38,054 bases of DNA from Archangium violaceum Cb vi76 (GCF_000733295.1 NZ_JPMI01000260.1:1-38054), one strand, 5' to 3'; numbered from the stretch's first letter, positions 26,084 to 34,633 are shown. Translations and numbers: made by a program. The notes: a model not told the origin generated them from the sequence alone.

Positions 26084-28936
26084 CTATTGGCCGCCGCGCA
26101 GGCTCGCGGTCACGGCGGGCTGCGAGAGGACGTGGTAGCGATCGGCCTCGAGCTGCACGGTCTGCACCTCGCCGCCATACCAGTGGACCGAGGCCGTCAC
26201 GGGGCCCGCATGCCTCCCGAGCCCGAAGTGCAGGCGGGGATCCGCCGAGGCACTCAGGCCCCCCATCAGCCCCACCTCCCGCACCTGCTCCACGCGCTTT
26301 CCACCCTCCTCGTAGGACACGACGACCCGCGTTCCCACCGCGCTCCGGGCCGTGCGCCGTCCATCCCCCACGAGTGACAGGCCCACGAAGTGCGCCGCGT
26401 CCCTGCTCGCGCCCTCGCGCAGCGTGTTGCGGTACACGGACGCGGGCCCATGCTGGTTGGAGATGACGGCATCCAGGTCCCCGTCGTCGTCCAGGTCCGC
26501 GAGCAGCACGCCGCGCGAGTTGTCCGGGTCATCCAGCCCCAGCTCCTTCGCCACGTCCACGAAGTGGCCGGGATTCTCGTCGCCGAGGTTCAGGTACGCG
26601 CGGCGAGGCTCGTTCGGATAGATGGTGCGCCCACGGATGTCGCCCCACTTGTCCGCGTACGTGTGCACCTCGGGGCCGGACTGCATCAGCTTGTGATTGA
26701 CGTACCAGTAGTCCTTGCGCCCCGAGTCGTAGAGATGATCCAACCGGTCATCGATGTGCCCGTTGGCCTGAACGATGTCGGGCCACCCGTCGTTGTCCAG
26801 GTCCCCCGCCGCCGCGCCCCAGCCGAAACGCCGCTCGTTGAGCGCACCGCGGAACGTCGCCTCGTCCTCGAGCTTGGGGACGAAAGGCTCCTTCCCCGGG
26901 TACGTCATCCACAGCAGGCTGCCCTCGGCCTGGAGCGAGTGGTGCACGTTGGACACGTACACATCCAGCCACCCGTTGCGGTCGAAGTCCGCCACGCTGG
27001 AGTTCATCCCCTTGTACGTGTCCTTGCCGATCTCCCCGAACAGCTTCCCCACCACCCGGCGGAAACGCTTGCCCTGCTCGTTGAGGTAGAGCTCATCCGG
27101 GCCGAAGTCGTTGGCGATGTACAGGTCCGTCCACCCGTCCTGGTTCAGGTCCACCGTGCTCACGGCGAGCGACCAGCGCGTCTCGTCCAGCCCCAGCTTC
27201 ACGGAGTCGAGCTTCTCGAAGGTGCCATCGCCCCGGGCGCGGTAGAGCACGTTGAGGCCACCGTTGTCGGCGTTGTGCCAACCGTTGTGGAAGAAGCGCA
27301 GCATGCGCCGGTCCCCGGGATACTCGGGCGGTGGCAGCTCGAAGAAGTTGAACGGGGTGGGCGTGGCGTAGTCCGGCAGGTGCGTGGTGAGCGCGTTGGC
27401 CACGAAGAGGTCCAGGTGCCCATCCCGGTCGAAGTCGAGCAGCGTGACGGCCATGCTCACCGAGTGGTCCCCCACACCGGCCCGCGTGGTGACATCCTCG
27501 AAAGTCGCGGTGCCCGTCTCGCGCAGCAGGTTGCGCAGCAGCTTCGAGGGCCCGAAGGCCACCGCCACCGCCAGGTCCTGGTCACCGTCCCCGTCGTAGT
27601 CCACGAAGGTTCCACCGGCGGCCGCGCCCTCGGTGGTGTAGCTCGCGGCGATGTGCTCCAACACGGGCACCTTCACGCGCTCGAAGCGCAGGTCCCCCAC
27701 GTTGCGGTAGAGCGCGGCGCGGTGCTCGTCCGACTTGAGCGGATGGGTGAGGAAGAGATCCAGCTTCCCATCTCCGTCGAAGTCCCCGGTGGCCACGGCA
27801 TCGCCCACGCTCAGCACCCACTTGGCCACGTGCAGCACGCGCGGGTCCACCTTCAACAGCACGTCCCCCATCGTCGAGCCGAGCCCCGTGTGCGAGGCCT
27901 CCAGCCGCTCCATGTGGAAGGGCAGCGGCCGTGATCGCACCGAGGGCGCCACCACGAGGAAGTACCCCGCGGCCATCGCCGCGCCGAGTCCCCCCACCGC
28001 CGCCAGGCGCTTCAAGGGCCCCGGAGAGAAGACTCCCGCGAAGTACGCGCGAGGCCCGCGCCGCCACAGGGCGCGTCCGTGCAGGAAGAGGAAGCGCGCC
28101 GTGGCACACGTGAGGGCCGCGTAGAAGAAGGTGAAGACGCTCTCCTTGAGGTGGAGCACCAGGTCCACCAACGTGAGGGCGAGCGCCAGGAGCACCTGCG
28201 CCCGGGGCGTCTTCGGCGACGTGCCCGGATCGGTGATCATATAGAAGGTGAAGATGAAGAAGGCCGGCGCCCCCAGCGTGCCGAGGAAGAGCACCTCGGG
28301 CGGCAGGTGGTGACGCAGGATGTACGCGCGCAGGGCCGTCTGCAGCGCGTAGAAGAAGAGGAAGCTCAGCACCAGCCAGGTGCGGCCCACGCGGAAGAAG
28401 AAGAGCACCAGCGCGGCCATGACGATGAAGGCCGAGAGCGCCACCTCGCCATTGGCCCACTGGTAGGCCGGCGCCGCGGTGATGAGCTCGCGCGTGAAGA
28501 GCAGCGAGGTGGCCACGCCGAACATCGACGGGTTGAAGACGTGGCGGCCCTCGAACGTGAGCACGTACTTGGAACCGATGGTGAGCCACACTGGCAGCAA
28601 CAACAGCCAGCTCGAGTGCGAGTAGTTGAGCAGCAGCGCCAGCGAGCAGCACGAGATGTAGCCACTCAGGGGCACCACCTTCTCGCGGCGCAGCAGCCAG
28701 CCCAGGCCCGCGTCCAGCGCGCTGCCGGCCGTGACGATGGCCAGCATCTGCCACGGGTTGCGGTTGAAGCCGAAGAAGGAGAAGCCCAGCACGCCGTACA
28801 GCGTGAGGATGGCCGCGAAGGGAATACGCGGGTCGTTCCACCGGGGCCACACCCAGCCCCAGCGCTCGACGCGCGGGGCCGTTCGCAACCCGGTGCCCAC
28901 CGGCGCCGGATGTGCCATTGCCTGCTCAGCTCTCAT
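26084..28936 (-). CDS. RnfD/NqrB-like membrane domain fused to FG-GAP and ASPIC/UnbV domains
   Basis: A 950-residue fusion. Residues about 30-345 form a polytopic membrane region with NPWQMLAIVTAGSALDAGLG and FNPSMFGVATSL, resembling the RnfD/NqrB subunits of ion-pumping redox complexes. Residues about 370-830 hold seven calcium-binding-like FG-GAP/VCBS motifs (DFDGDGKLDLF, DYDGDGDQDLA, DFDRDGHLDLF, DLNQDGWTDLY, DFDRNGWLDVY, DLDNDGWPDIV, DLDDDGDLDAV). The C-terminus (VGTRVVVSYEEGGKRVEQ to VTASVHWYGGEVQTVQLE) is an ASPIC/UnbV domain. The propeller is probably outside the membrane. I chose ATG 28936 (GGAGG 9 nt upstream); ATG 28918 is an alternative. The open frame beyond it is a shadow of the divergent desaturase gene. 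Confidence 0.88.
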   Translation of the reverse strand: MRAEQAMAHPAPVGTGLRTAPRVERWGWVWPRWNDPRIPFAAILTLYGVLGFSFFGFNRNPWQMLAIVTAGSALDAGLGWLLRREKVVPLSGYISCCSLALLLNYSHSSWLLLLPVWLTIGSKYVLTFEGRHVFNPSMFGVATSLLFTRELITAAPAYQWANGEVALSAFIVMAALVLFFFRVGRTWLVLSFLFFYALQTALRAYILRHHLPPEVLFLGTLGAPAFFIFTFYMITDPGTSPKTPRAQVLLALALTLVDLVLHLKESVFTFFYAALTCATARFLFLHGRALWRRGPRAYFAGVFSPGPLKRLAAVGGLGAAMAAGYFLVVAPSVRSRPLPFHMERLEASHTGLGSTMGDVLLKVDPRVLHVAKWVLSVGDAVATGDFDGDGKLDLFLTHPLKSDEHRAALYRNVGDLRFERVKVPVLEHIAASYTTEGAAAGGTFVDYDGDGDQDLAVAVAFGPSKLLRNLLRETGTATFEDVTTRAGVGDHSVSMAVTLLDFDRDGHLDLFVANALTTHLPDYATPTPFNFFELPPPEYPGDRRMLRFFHNGWHNADNGGLNVLYRARGDGTFEKLDSVKLGLDETRWSLAVSTVDLNQDGWTDLYIANDFGPDELYLNEQGKRFRRVVGKLFGEIGKDTYKGMNSSVADFDRNGWLDVYVSNVHHSLQAEGSLLWMTYPGKEPFVPKLEDEATFRGALNERRFGWGAAAGDLDNDGWPDIVQANGHIDDRLDHLYDSGRKDYWYVNHKLMQSGPEVHTYADKWGDIRGRTIYPNEPRRAYLNLGDENPGHFVDVAKELGLDDPDNSRGVLLADLDDDGDLDAVISNQHGPASVYRNTLREGASRDAAHFVGLSLVGDGRRTARSAVGTRVVVSYEEGGKRVEQVREVGLMGGLSASADPRLHFGLGRHAGPVTASVHWYGGEVQTVQLEADRYHVLSQPAVTASLRGGQ

Positions 28937-29038
28937 TGGGACGCGCCTCCGAGCGCGCGCCGAGAGTGCAACGCCCCCGTCCCTCTGTCCAGGACAGGCG
29001 GGGGGCTTGCATGACCCCCCTGGAGCCTGCCCACCATC

Positions 29039-30001
29039 ATGTCGCTCCTCATGCTTCCCTCCTCGTGCGCGTCCCCCACCGCGAACTCCGGACACATCCC
29101 GCTTCGCGCTCCCGTCCCTCCGGAACTGCTCGGCCGCGCCACCCCGCTGGGGCTCCTGCGGCTCGCCGTCACCCAGTGGGTGTGGATCTCCCTGTGCTGG
29201 GTGGGCCTGGCGCGGGTGCCCGCCCTGACTCCCCTCTTCGCGCTGCTCATCGCCGGCCGGCTGCATGCGCTCGGCGTCGTGCTCCATGACGCCATCCACC
29301 TGCCCTGGCGCCACAAGGGCCCCGCCCTCCGGCTGCTGGAGCTGCTCGCCGGCCTCCCCGTCGCCACCACGATGGAGGCCATGCGCTACCACCACCTGCG
29401 CCATCACCGCGACGCGGGCCTGCCCTCGGACCCATACCGGCGTCCTCCCGCGAGCCCCTGGCGCCAGCTCGTCGTGTGGCTGCGCGTCTGCCCCATCCTC
29501 CCCTTCTGGGTGCTGCGCGGTCCCTTCGGGTTGCTCGCCTGGCTCATCCCCACGCTGCGCACGCCCTACGCGCGGCTCTTCCTCCAGGATCGCTCCGGCG
29601 AGGCGCTCACCCGGGACGCCGAGGTGCTCGGCTGCGCCCGCGCCGAGTCCGCCCAGGTCCTCTTCCACCTCGCGGTGCTCGCCGCCGCCCTGCGCTGGCC
29701 CTCGGCGATAGGGCTCGGCTACGGGCTGCCCTTCCTGCTGGCCTCGGGCCTGTGCGCGTGGCGTCTGCTCGCCGAGCACACGCCCCGTACGGTGCGGGGG
29801 CGCACCCTGCGTGACGTGCTCACCTGCACCTCGGATCATGGACTCGGATGGATGGGCCGGCTGCTCACCGCGCCACTCCACGTGGGCTGCCACGTGGTGC
29901 ACCACCTGCATCCCCAGGTGTCCCTGCACCACCTGCCCCGCCTTCGGGACTGGTACCTCCTGCGTTACCCTGACCTCTATCCCCCCCCGCGCCGGCCCTG
30001 A
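29039..30001 (+). CDS. Membrane fatty-acid desaturase
   Basis: A 320-residue integral membrane di-iron desaturase/hydroxylase. The three His boxes are present: HDAIH (83-87), HHLRHH (118-123) and HVVHH (285-289) followed by LHPQVSLHHLP. Hydrophobic stretches lie around residues 45-80, 100-112, 150-170 and 210-245. The substrate may be a lipid acyl chain or a carotenoid/sphingoid-like lipid; sequence alone does not say. No clear Shine-Dalgarno precedes ATG 29039 (GGAG is 12 nt away); ATG 29051 is possible. Its stop overlaps the next gene's ATG by one base. It is divergent from the UnbV fusion gene across about 100 bp. Confidence 0.87.
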   Translation: MSLLMLPSSCASPTANSGHIPLRAPVPPELLGRATPLGLLRLAVTQWVWISLCWVGLARVPALTPLFALLIAGRLHALGVVLHDAIHLPWRHKGPALRLLELLAGLPVATTMEAMRYHHLRHHRDAGLPSDPYRRPPASPWRQLVVWLRVCPILPFWVLRGPFGLLAWLIPTLRTPYARLFLQDRSGEALTRDAEVLGCARAESAQVLFHLAVLAAALRWPSAIGLGYGLPFLLASGLCAWRLLAEHTPRTVRGRTLRDVLTCTSDHGLGWMGRLLTAPLHVGCHVVHHLHPQVSLHHLPRLRDWYLLRYPDLYPPPRRP

Positions 30002-30636
30002 TGCTCGCCCCCCTCACCCGCGTCCTCATCCTCGCCCTGCTGGGGCTGTCCGTCCTGCTCGGCTTCGTCTTCTGGCGCAGGCAGAACGTCCAGGCCGCTC
30101 GCGGTGGCCGCATCTCCCCGCCCAAGCTCGCCTGGCTCTTCTACGCCATCTTCCTCTGGTTCCTCCTCTGTCCCCTCGTGGCGCTCGACTCCGCCGTGCA
30201 CCCGGACCTGCGCCTGGTGCTCGGCGGCTTCGGCGCCTTCATGTGGCTGCGCGGCGTGGCCGAGCTCTACATGCTCTACGTCTCGCACAACTGGCGGCCC
30301 CCATACGGCATCGGCCATGACGTGCTGTGCATCGCCCTGCTGCTCGGCGGCCTCTCCGGGTACCAGCTCCGCCGCGACGGCCCGCCCTCGCCCCTGGACG
30401 TGTGGGCCCTGTCCCTCATCGCCCTCGTGCTGGTGAGCCTCATCGTCGAGGTGCTGTACGCCACGCTCTTCTTCCACGCCGTCGCGGGACACACCACCGG
30501 TGAGGAGGGCATCTGGTTCGCCGACGAGGAGCAGGCCCGCTTCCGCCGCATCAACCGCATCACCCTGGCCTGCAACATTCCCCTGTACGCGGGACTGGGC
30601 GGGCTGATCGCCGTGGCCCTCGGATTCGCGTTGTAG
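30001..30636 (+). CDS. Small polytopic membrane protein, unknown function
   Basis: A 211-residue protein with about five membrane helices (VLILALLGLSVLLGFVFW; LAWLFYAIFLWFLLCPLVAL; VLCIALLLGGLSGY; VWALSLIALVLVSLIVEVLY; NIPLYAGLGGLIAVALGFAL). Charged loops hold HNWRPPYGIGHD and HAVAGHTTGEEGIWFADEEQ. I recognise no family. The start overlaps the desaturase stop (TGATG), so the two are coupled, and it may help that enzyme. Confidence 0.85.
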   Translation: MLAPLTRVLILALLGLSVLLGFVFWRRQNVQAARGGRISPPKLAWLFYAIFLWFLLCPLVALDSAVHPDLRLVLGGFGAFMWLRGVAELYMLYVSHNWRPPYGIGHDVLCIALLLGGLSGYQLRRDGPPSPLDVWALSLIALVLVSLIVEVLYATLFFHAVAGHTTGEEGIWFADEEQARFRRINRITLACNIPLYAGLGGLIAVALGFAL

Positions 30637-30739
30637 CCACCGCCGCCCCCGACGGCTCCGGATTCAGAAGGCCTGCTTCTGGGCGGGTGAAGGAGCCGCT
30701 TACCCGACCAGAAAAGTAAACCGCGACTTCACCGTCCTG

Positions 30740-30768
30740 TTTCCGTTCCAGAGAATATCTGCTAATAC
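30740..30768 (+). promoter_or_regulatory. Candidate sigma70-type promoter of the S8 protease
   Basis: TTTCCG (30740-30745), a 17-bp spacer and TAATAC (30763-30768) lie in an AT-rich pocket. Transcription would begin near 30775, giving a leader of about 150 nt that contains both stem-loops. Confidence 0.4.
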
Positions 30769-30798
30769 TGCATTCAACGAAAAATTCTAGGAACCCGG

Positions 30799-30890
30799 TA
30801 GCCTGCCACTGTGCGTCAAACGAGCATGGCAGGCTAGCGACGTGACGGTGACGGGGAGGTTACGGGCCCCCCACCCGTAGCGCACCGTCA
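30799..30890 (+). ncRNA. Structured 5' leader with two stem-loops
   Basis: Stem 1: TAGCCTGCCA (30799-30808) pairs perfectly with TGGCAGGCTA (30827-30836), and its 18-nt loop can extend the pairing (TGC/GCA). Stem 2: TGACGGTG (30843-30850) pairs with CACCGTCA (30883-30890) and encloses an inner TACGGG/CCCGTA stem (30861-30866, 30874-30879). The array ends 37 nt before the ATG of the protease. It matches no riboswitch I know. It could be a leader RNA, an attenuator, or paired protein-binding sites. Confidence 0.5.
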
Positions 30891-30927
30891 TGGCCGTATC
30901 TCCCCTTCACCCCTGGAAGGACGGAAG

Positions 30928-32496
30928 ATGAAGGTCTCGTTTCTCAAGAATCGCGTAACCCGTACGTGGATGATGGGCTTGTGCCTGCTGGCGGCGCCCG
31001 CCGCCCAGGCCAGCAGCATCCGGGTGCTGGATCCGCGGTTGCCCACCGTGAAGCCCACCAGTCCCGAGTTGGAGCCGGAGACGCCGGTGCAGCGGCTGGT
31101 GGTGAAGTTCCACGAGGGCACCCGGGTGCGCGTGCGTGGTGGCGCGATGCAGGTGCTGTCCGGTGAGCGCAACCCGGACGAGCGGGGGCGCATGTCGCGC
31201 CACGGGCTCTCCGAGCTCAAGCTGTACGTGGACCTGCTGGCCACGCTGCGGGTGCTCGTGGACGTGCCGCGCATGGGCCCGCCCGGACGCCTCTTCCGTC
31301 AGGACGAGCTCACGCTGGCCGAGCGCAAGCGTCTGGCCGAGGAGCGCAGCGGCAAGGAGATGGCGGACCTGGACCTGTACTTCGAGGTGCCGCTGAAGCC
31401 GGGGACGATCGCCGCGGACGTGAACGGGCTGCTGACGCGGCTCAACGCGCTCGACAGCGTGGAGATCGCCTACGCCGAGGCGACGACGGAGCCGGCGTGG
31501 TTCGGCCTCGGGGTGTCCGGCCAGGCCGGGACCCTGAGCGTGGGCTACGAGGGCCTGCAGGGCTACCTGGACGCGGCTCCGGGAGGCATTGACGCGCGCT
31601 ACGCCTGGACGGTGCCGGGGGGCACGGGCACGGGCGTGAAGATCGTCGACGTGGAGGGCGCCTGGAACGGCGCGCACGAGGATCTCCCGAGCTTCTTCCA
31701 CGTGGGGGGCGTGCAATACAACGACATCGGCTGGCGCAACCACGGCACGGCGGTGATGGGGGTGATGGTGGGGCAGAACAACGGCTACGGCGTCACGGGC
31801 ATCTCGCACGGGGCGCAGGTGGGCCACGAGGGCATCGCCGGGCAGAGCATCGCGAGCGCCATCACACGCGCGGCGTTGGCGGTGGGCAAGGGGGGCGTGG
31901 TGCTGCTGCAGTTGCAGGCGAAGGGGCCGCGCAGCACGCAGGACTGCACGTGCAACACGAGCCAGTGCGATGAGGTGCCGCTGGAGTACTGGCGGGCCAA
32001 CTTCGACGCCATCGCGCAGGCCACGGCCAGTGGCGTGCACGTGGTGGAGGCGGCCGGCAATGGCAGCGTGAACCTGGATTCGCCGGCGTACCGGGGTGCG
32101 TTCGATCGCTCGGTGCGGGACTCGGGTGCCATCCTGGTGGCGGCGGGCACGGCGGACACGCATGCGCCCATGTGCTGGACCAACCACGGCAGCCGCGTGG
32201 ATGTGCACGCCTGGGGCGAGAAGGTCGTGACGCTGGGTTACGGAGACCTGTCCAGCGCGGGCGAGAACCAGTCGTACACGGGCAACTTCAGCGGGACGTC
32301 CAGCGCGGCGCCGATCGTGGTGGGCGCGGTGGCCAACCTGCAGGGCATCGCGAACGCCACCGGCAAGGGTCCGCTGGAGCCACGCGCCCTGCGTGCGCTG
32401 CTGCGCGCCACCGGCACGCCGCAGGCCTCCAGCACGAAGCAGATCGGCCCCATGCCCAACCTGCGCCAGGCCATTCCCCAGCTGCTCGGGCAGTAG
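30928..32496 (+). CDS. Secreted S8 (subtilisin-like) serine protease
   Basis: A 522-residue exported protease. A signal peptide (about 1-28, ending AAPAAQA) is followed by a region of about 165 residues that is probably a propeptide, then the S8 domain (about 225-515). The catalytic triad is clear: Asp241 in VKIVDVEGAWN, His272 in NHGTAVMGV and Ser458 in FSGTSSAAP, with oxyanion Asn378 in AAGNG. A cysteine cluster, DCTCNTSQC (339-347), sits between His and Ser and may be a disulfide-bonded insert. GGAAGGACGGAAG precedes the ATG. A hairpin terminator follows. Myxobacteria secrete many such proteases for predation; that role is inference. Confidence 0.93.
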   Translation: MKVSFLKNRVTRTWMMGLCLLAAPAAQASSIRVLDPRLPTVKPTSPELEPETPVQRLVVKFHEGTRVRVRGGAMQVLSGERNPDERGRMSRHGLSELKLYVDLLATLRVLVDVPRMGPPGRLFRQDELTLAERKRLAEERSGKEMADLDLYFEVPLKPGTIAADVNGLLTRLNALDSVEIAYAEATTEPAWFGLGVSGQAGTLSVGYEGLQGYLDAAPGGIDARYAWTVPGGTGTGVKIVDVEGAWNGAHEDLPSFFHVGGVQYNDIGWRNHGTAVMGVMVGQNNGYGVTGISHGAQVGHEGIAGQSIASAITRAALAVGKGGVVLLQLQAKGPRSTQDCTCNTSQCDEVPLEYWRANFDAIAQATASGVHVVEAAGNGSVNLDSPAYRGAFDRSVRDSGAILVAAGTADTHAPMCWTNHGSRVDVHAWGEKVVTLGYGDLSSAGENQSYTGNFSGTSSAAPIVVGAVANLQGIANATGKGPLEPRALRALLRATGTPQASSTKQIGPMPNLRQAIPQLLGQ

Positions 32497-32522
32497 ACAC
32501 GCCAGGCGGACGGTGAGGTGAG

Positions 32523-32560
32523 AACGGAGTCCCGGAGCACCGGGGCTCCGTTGTCGTTTC
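32523..32560 (+). terminator. Rho-independent terminator after the protease
   Basis: ACGGAG (32524-32529) pairs with CTCCGT (32546-32551), with inner CCCGG/CCGGG pairing and a 4-nt loop. It is followed by TGTCGTTTC. It lies 28 bp after the stop codon. Confidence 0.65.
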
Positions 32561-32619
32561 AGGTTCCAAGAGTGGAGCGCGCGGGCGGTGGGCGAGTGGC
32601 CCGCTGACGGAGGAAAGGT

Positions 32620-34017
32620 ATGTCCAGCAGTCTTGTTGATGCGCGTCCCCAAGGTGCACGCGCTTGTTCGCGGATGGGAGGGCTCCTGCTGGCGGCCCTG
32701 CTATGGATGCCTCTCATCGGGTGTACCACCACTGCTCGCACCGTGCGCCTGGACACGGGAGAAGGCAGGCTCCTCGTCCATGTCCCGCTCGCGGATGTCG
32801 AGCCGGTGGAACTCAACGAAGACGAGTTCCAGGGAGCCGTGGTGGAGCTGGCTAGAAGCTCACGGATTCCTGTCCGGCCACAGGAGGCCGCCCGGCGGCT
32901 CTTCGAGGTGGACGCGCGCAGCGCTTCGTACACATACGAGCACCACAACCGCCGCATCATTCCGCTCGGACCGGGCGAGCACCTCGAGGAAGAGCCACCC
33001 GCCGCGGAAGTGGAATTGACGCGCGCCTACCTGCGCTGGTGTGGACGCACCGGCAGGACCGGAGACTGTCTATGCCTGCTGACGGAGAGCCCCCTCGTCA
33101 ACGGCGATGGCCGATTCGCCCTGGCCCTGGCCCTCGCCAAGGGCGCCGTCCTGGATGAGATGCTGGAGGCGTTCAAGGACATGGCCGACCCCCACGCCAT
33201 GGTGGCAGCGGTGCTCTGGACCTGGACCACGTACATGGTCCTCCTCTCCATTCCCGACGTGACGGTCTCCAAGGGTCTCGCGGCCGTCATGACCGCCACG
33301 CTCATCTCCTATGTGGGCATCGACACCTTCTGGGGCCTCATCGTGGGCTTCAAGCGGCTGATGGACGAGGCGGACCGGGCCACCACGTTCAACGAGTTGC
33401 GCGAGACAGGCGAGCGGTACGGCAAGGTCATGGGACGCAACGCGGCACGAGCGTTCGCCATGCTGGCCACCGCGGCCCTTGGCAACACGGCAGTGGGGCT
33501 GGCGACGAAGGTGCCGACGTTGCCTGGCTCGGCACCCGCGGCAGTGAGGGCCGCGGAGCAGGGAGGCTACTGGCTACCAGCGGTCGCGGAGGTGCGAACC
33601 GTGGCCATCACCACGGAGACCCTCACCCTCTCCCTGGCACCGGGGGCGACGGCCATGGCCGCCCAGGGAACGAAACCTGGCAGCCGCGTGGATGTCCATC
33701 ACATCGCCACCATCGAGAACAGCAAGTCCACGTTACGCGGAGGCCCGTGGACACCGAAGTTCCAGAAGCTCTTCGCCAGGGCCGGGATGAGAATGAAGGA
33801 TGCGGAGAACACGGTTCCTATCGAAGGCCATAAAGGGCCGCATCCCGAGCGATACCATCAGCTCGTCTTCGAAGAACTGGACGGAGCCATGCAAGGTTGC
33901 CGCGGTCTCGCGGAGTGCCGGGCTGCGCTGACGAGGGCACTCGACTGGCTGGCCAGGGAGATCGCCACGCCCGGCACGGAGCTCAACCAACTCGTCACTC
34001 GAGGAGCGCCGCGCTAG
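32620..34017 (+). CDS. Sit-like lipoprotein toxin with C-terminal AHH nuclease domain
   Basis: A 465-residue polymorphic-toxin-type lipoprotein. The lipobox is PLIGC (Cys35). A middle region (about 130-350) holds hydrophobic segments (AVLWTWTTYMVLLSIP; MTATLISYVGIDTFWGLIVG). The C-terminus (about 352-425) matches the AHH clade of HNH/EndoVII-fold nucleases: SRVDVHHIAT (His360, His361), then GMRMKDAENTVPI and GHKGPHPERYH (His404, His408, His413). Myxobacterial SitA toxins are lipoproteins with variable C-terminal toxin domains, moved between kin cells by TraA/B outer-membrane exchange; this gene fits that plan, and the immunity-like gene starts at the next base. GGAGGAAAGG precedes the ATG. 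The nuclease call rests on motif, the Sit-type delivery on analogy. Confidence 0.82.
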   Translation: MSSSLVDARPQGARACSRMGGLLLAALLWMPLIGCTTTARTVRLDTGEGRLLVHVPLADVEPVELNEDEFQGAVVELARSSRIPVRPQEAARRLFEVDARSASYTYEHHNRRIIPLGPGEHLEEEPPAAEVELTRAYLRWCGRTGRTGDCLCLLTESPLVNGDGRFALALALAKGAVLDEMLEAFKDMADPHAMVAAVLWTWTTYMVLLSIPDVTVSKGLAAVMTATLISYVGIDTFWGLIVGFKRLMDEADRATTFNELRETGERYGKVMGRNAARAFAMLATAALGNTAVGLATKVPTLPGSAPAAVRAAEQGGYWLPAVAEVRTVAITTETLTLSLAPGATAMAAQGTKPGSRVDVHHIATIENSKSTLRGGPWTPKFQKLFARAGMRMKDAENTVPIEGHKGPHPERYHQLVFEELDGAMQGCRGLAECRAALTRALDWLAREIATPGTELNQLVTRGAPR

Positions 34018-34593
34018 ATGTCCTTCATGCCCCAACGCTTCTTCAAGCTGTCCGACGATGTCCATGTGCCTGGACGCTGGCACCTGGACAATCCCACGGA
34101 CAGCCAGGAGCGCGAGCTGGACGACCCTTGGGTATTCAGAGCAGGGGAACCCGTGCGCATCGCGGGAAGGTTGAAGATTCCCATCGAGCACGCGGGGAGA
34201 GCGCTCGACTTCACCCTCGCGGGCCTGAGCGTCCCGGTCGTCCACGTCAGGGTCGCATCCCTCTTCACGGAACTGGCTCCCGGCGATGTACAGCTCATCC
34301 CCGTGGACATCGAGGGCCAGCCGGACTCGTACCTCATCCTGGTAGCCACTCGGCTCATCCGCTGTATCGACGAGCAAGCGTCCCGGATACGACTCTGGAC
34401 TCACGAGGATGGACTGCCCCACAAGGTCGGGCAGTACGCCTCCGTGCGTGACCTGCGCATCGACCCGTCGAAGGCAGGCGACGCCAAGGTGTTCCGCGCA
34501 CACGGATGGCCAGGCCCCCTCCTCATCTCCAGCGATATCAAGGAGGCCCTGGAGCGCGTGGGCGTTACGGGCGTGAAGTTCGAGGCGGTCTGA
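34018..34593 (+). CDS. Imm11/DUF1629-like immunity protein
   Basis: A 191-residue soluble protein with no signal peptide. The pattern RFFKLSDDVHVPGRWHLDNP, DPWVFRAGEPV, DVQLIPVDIEGQPDSYLILV and ATRLIRCIDE matches the Imm11 (DUF1629) family as I remember it from myxobacterial toxin loci. Its ATG directly follows the toxin stop codon (TAGATG) and a Shine-Dalgarno-like AGGAG lies 9 nt upstream within the toxin gene, as expected for a toxin/immunity pair. It would act in the cytoplasm by binding the AHH domain. It ends about 40 bp from the convergent phosphoesterase gene. Confidence 0.8.
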   Translation: MSFMPQRFFKLSDDVHVPGRWHLDNPTDSQERELDDPWVFRAGEPVRIAGRLKIPIEHAGRALDFTLAGLSVPVVHVRVASLFTELAPGDVQLIPVDIEGQPDSYLILVATRLIRCIDEQASRIRLWTHEDGLPHKVGQYASVRDLRIDPSKAGDAKVFRAHGWPGPLLISSDIKEALERVGVTGVKFEAV

Positions 34594-34633
34594 TGGGCTC
34601 CGAGCAGCGACGAGCCAGATACGCTTGGGAAGG

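Larger units (their letters stand above)
30637..30927 (+). other. 291-bp intergenic region with promoter and structured leader
   Basis: The region holds a hairpin near 30669 (CAGAAG...CTTCTG), an AT-rich stretch of about 60 bp around 30740-30795, and two strong stem-loops (separate entries) before the protease ribosome site GGAAGGACGGAAG. I see no ORF or tRNA in it. Confidence 0.7.

Noticed and set aside
28937-29932. N-terminal extension of the UnbV-type protein
   Set aside because: The extra 332 codons lie over the divergent desaturase with its three His boxes and have low-complexity composition.
30799-30890. c-di-GMP (GEMM) or another known riboswitch
   Set aside because: The two-hairpin outline tempted this, but the conserved GCAAAGCC-type core and tetraloop receptor are not present.
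30907-32652. 581-residue minus-strand open frame over the protease
   Set aside because: The opposite strand carries an intact S8 catalytic triad and a signal peptide; the shadow is His/Arg/Ala-rich without domains.
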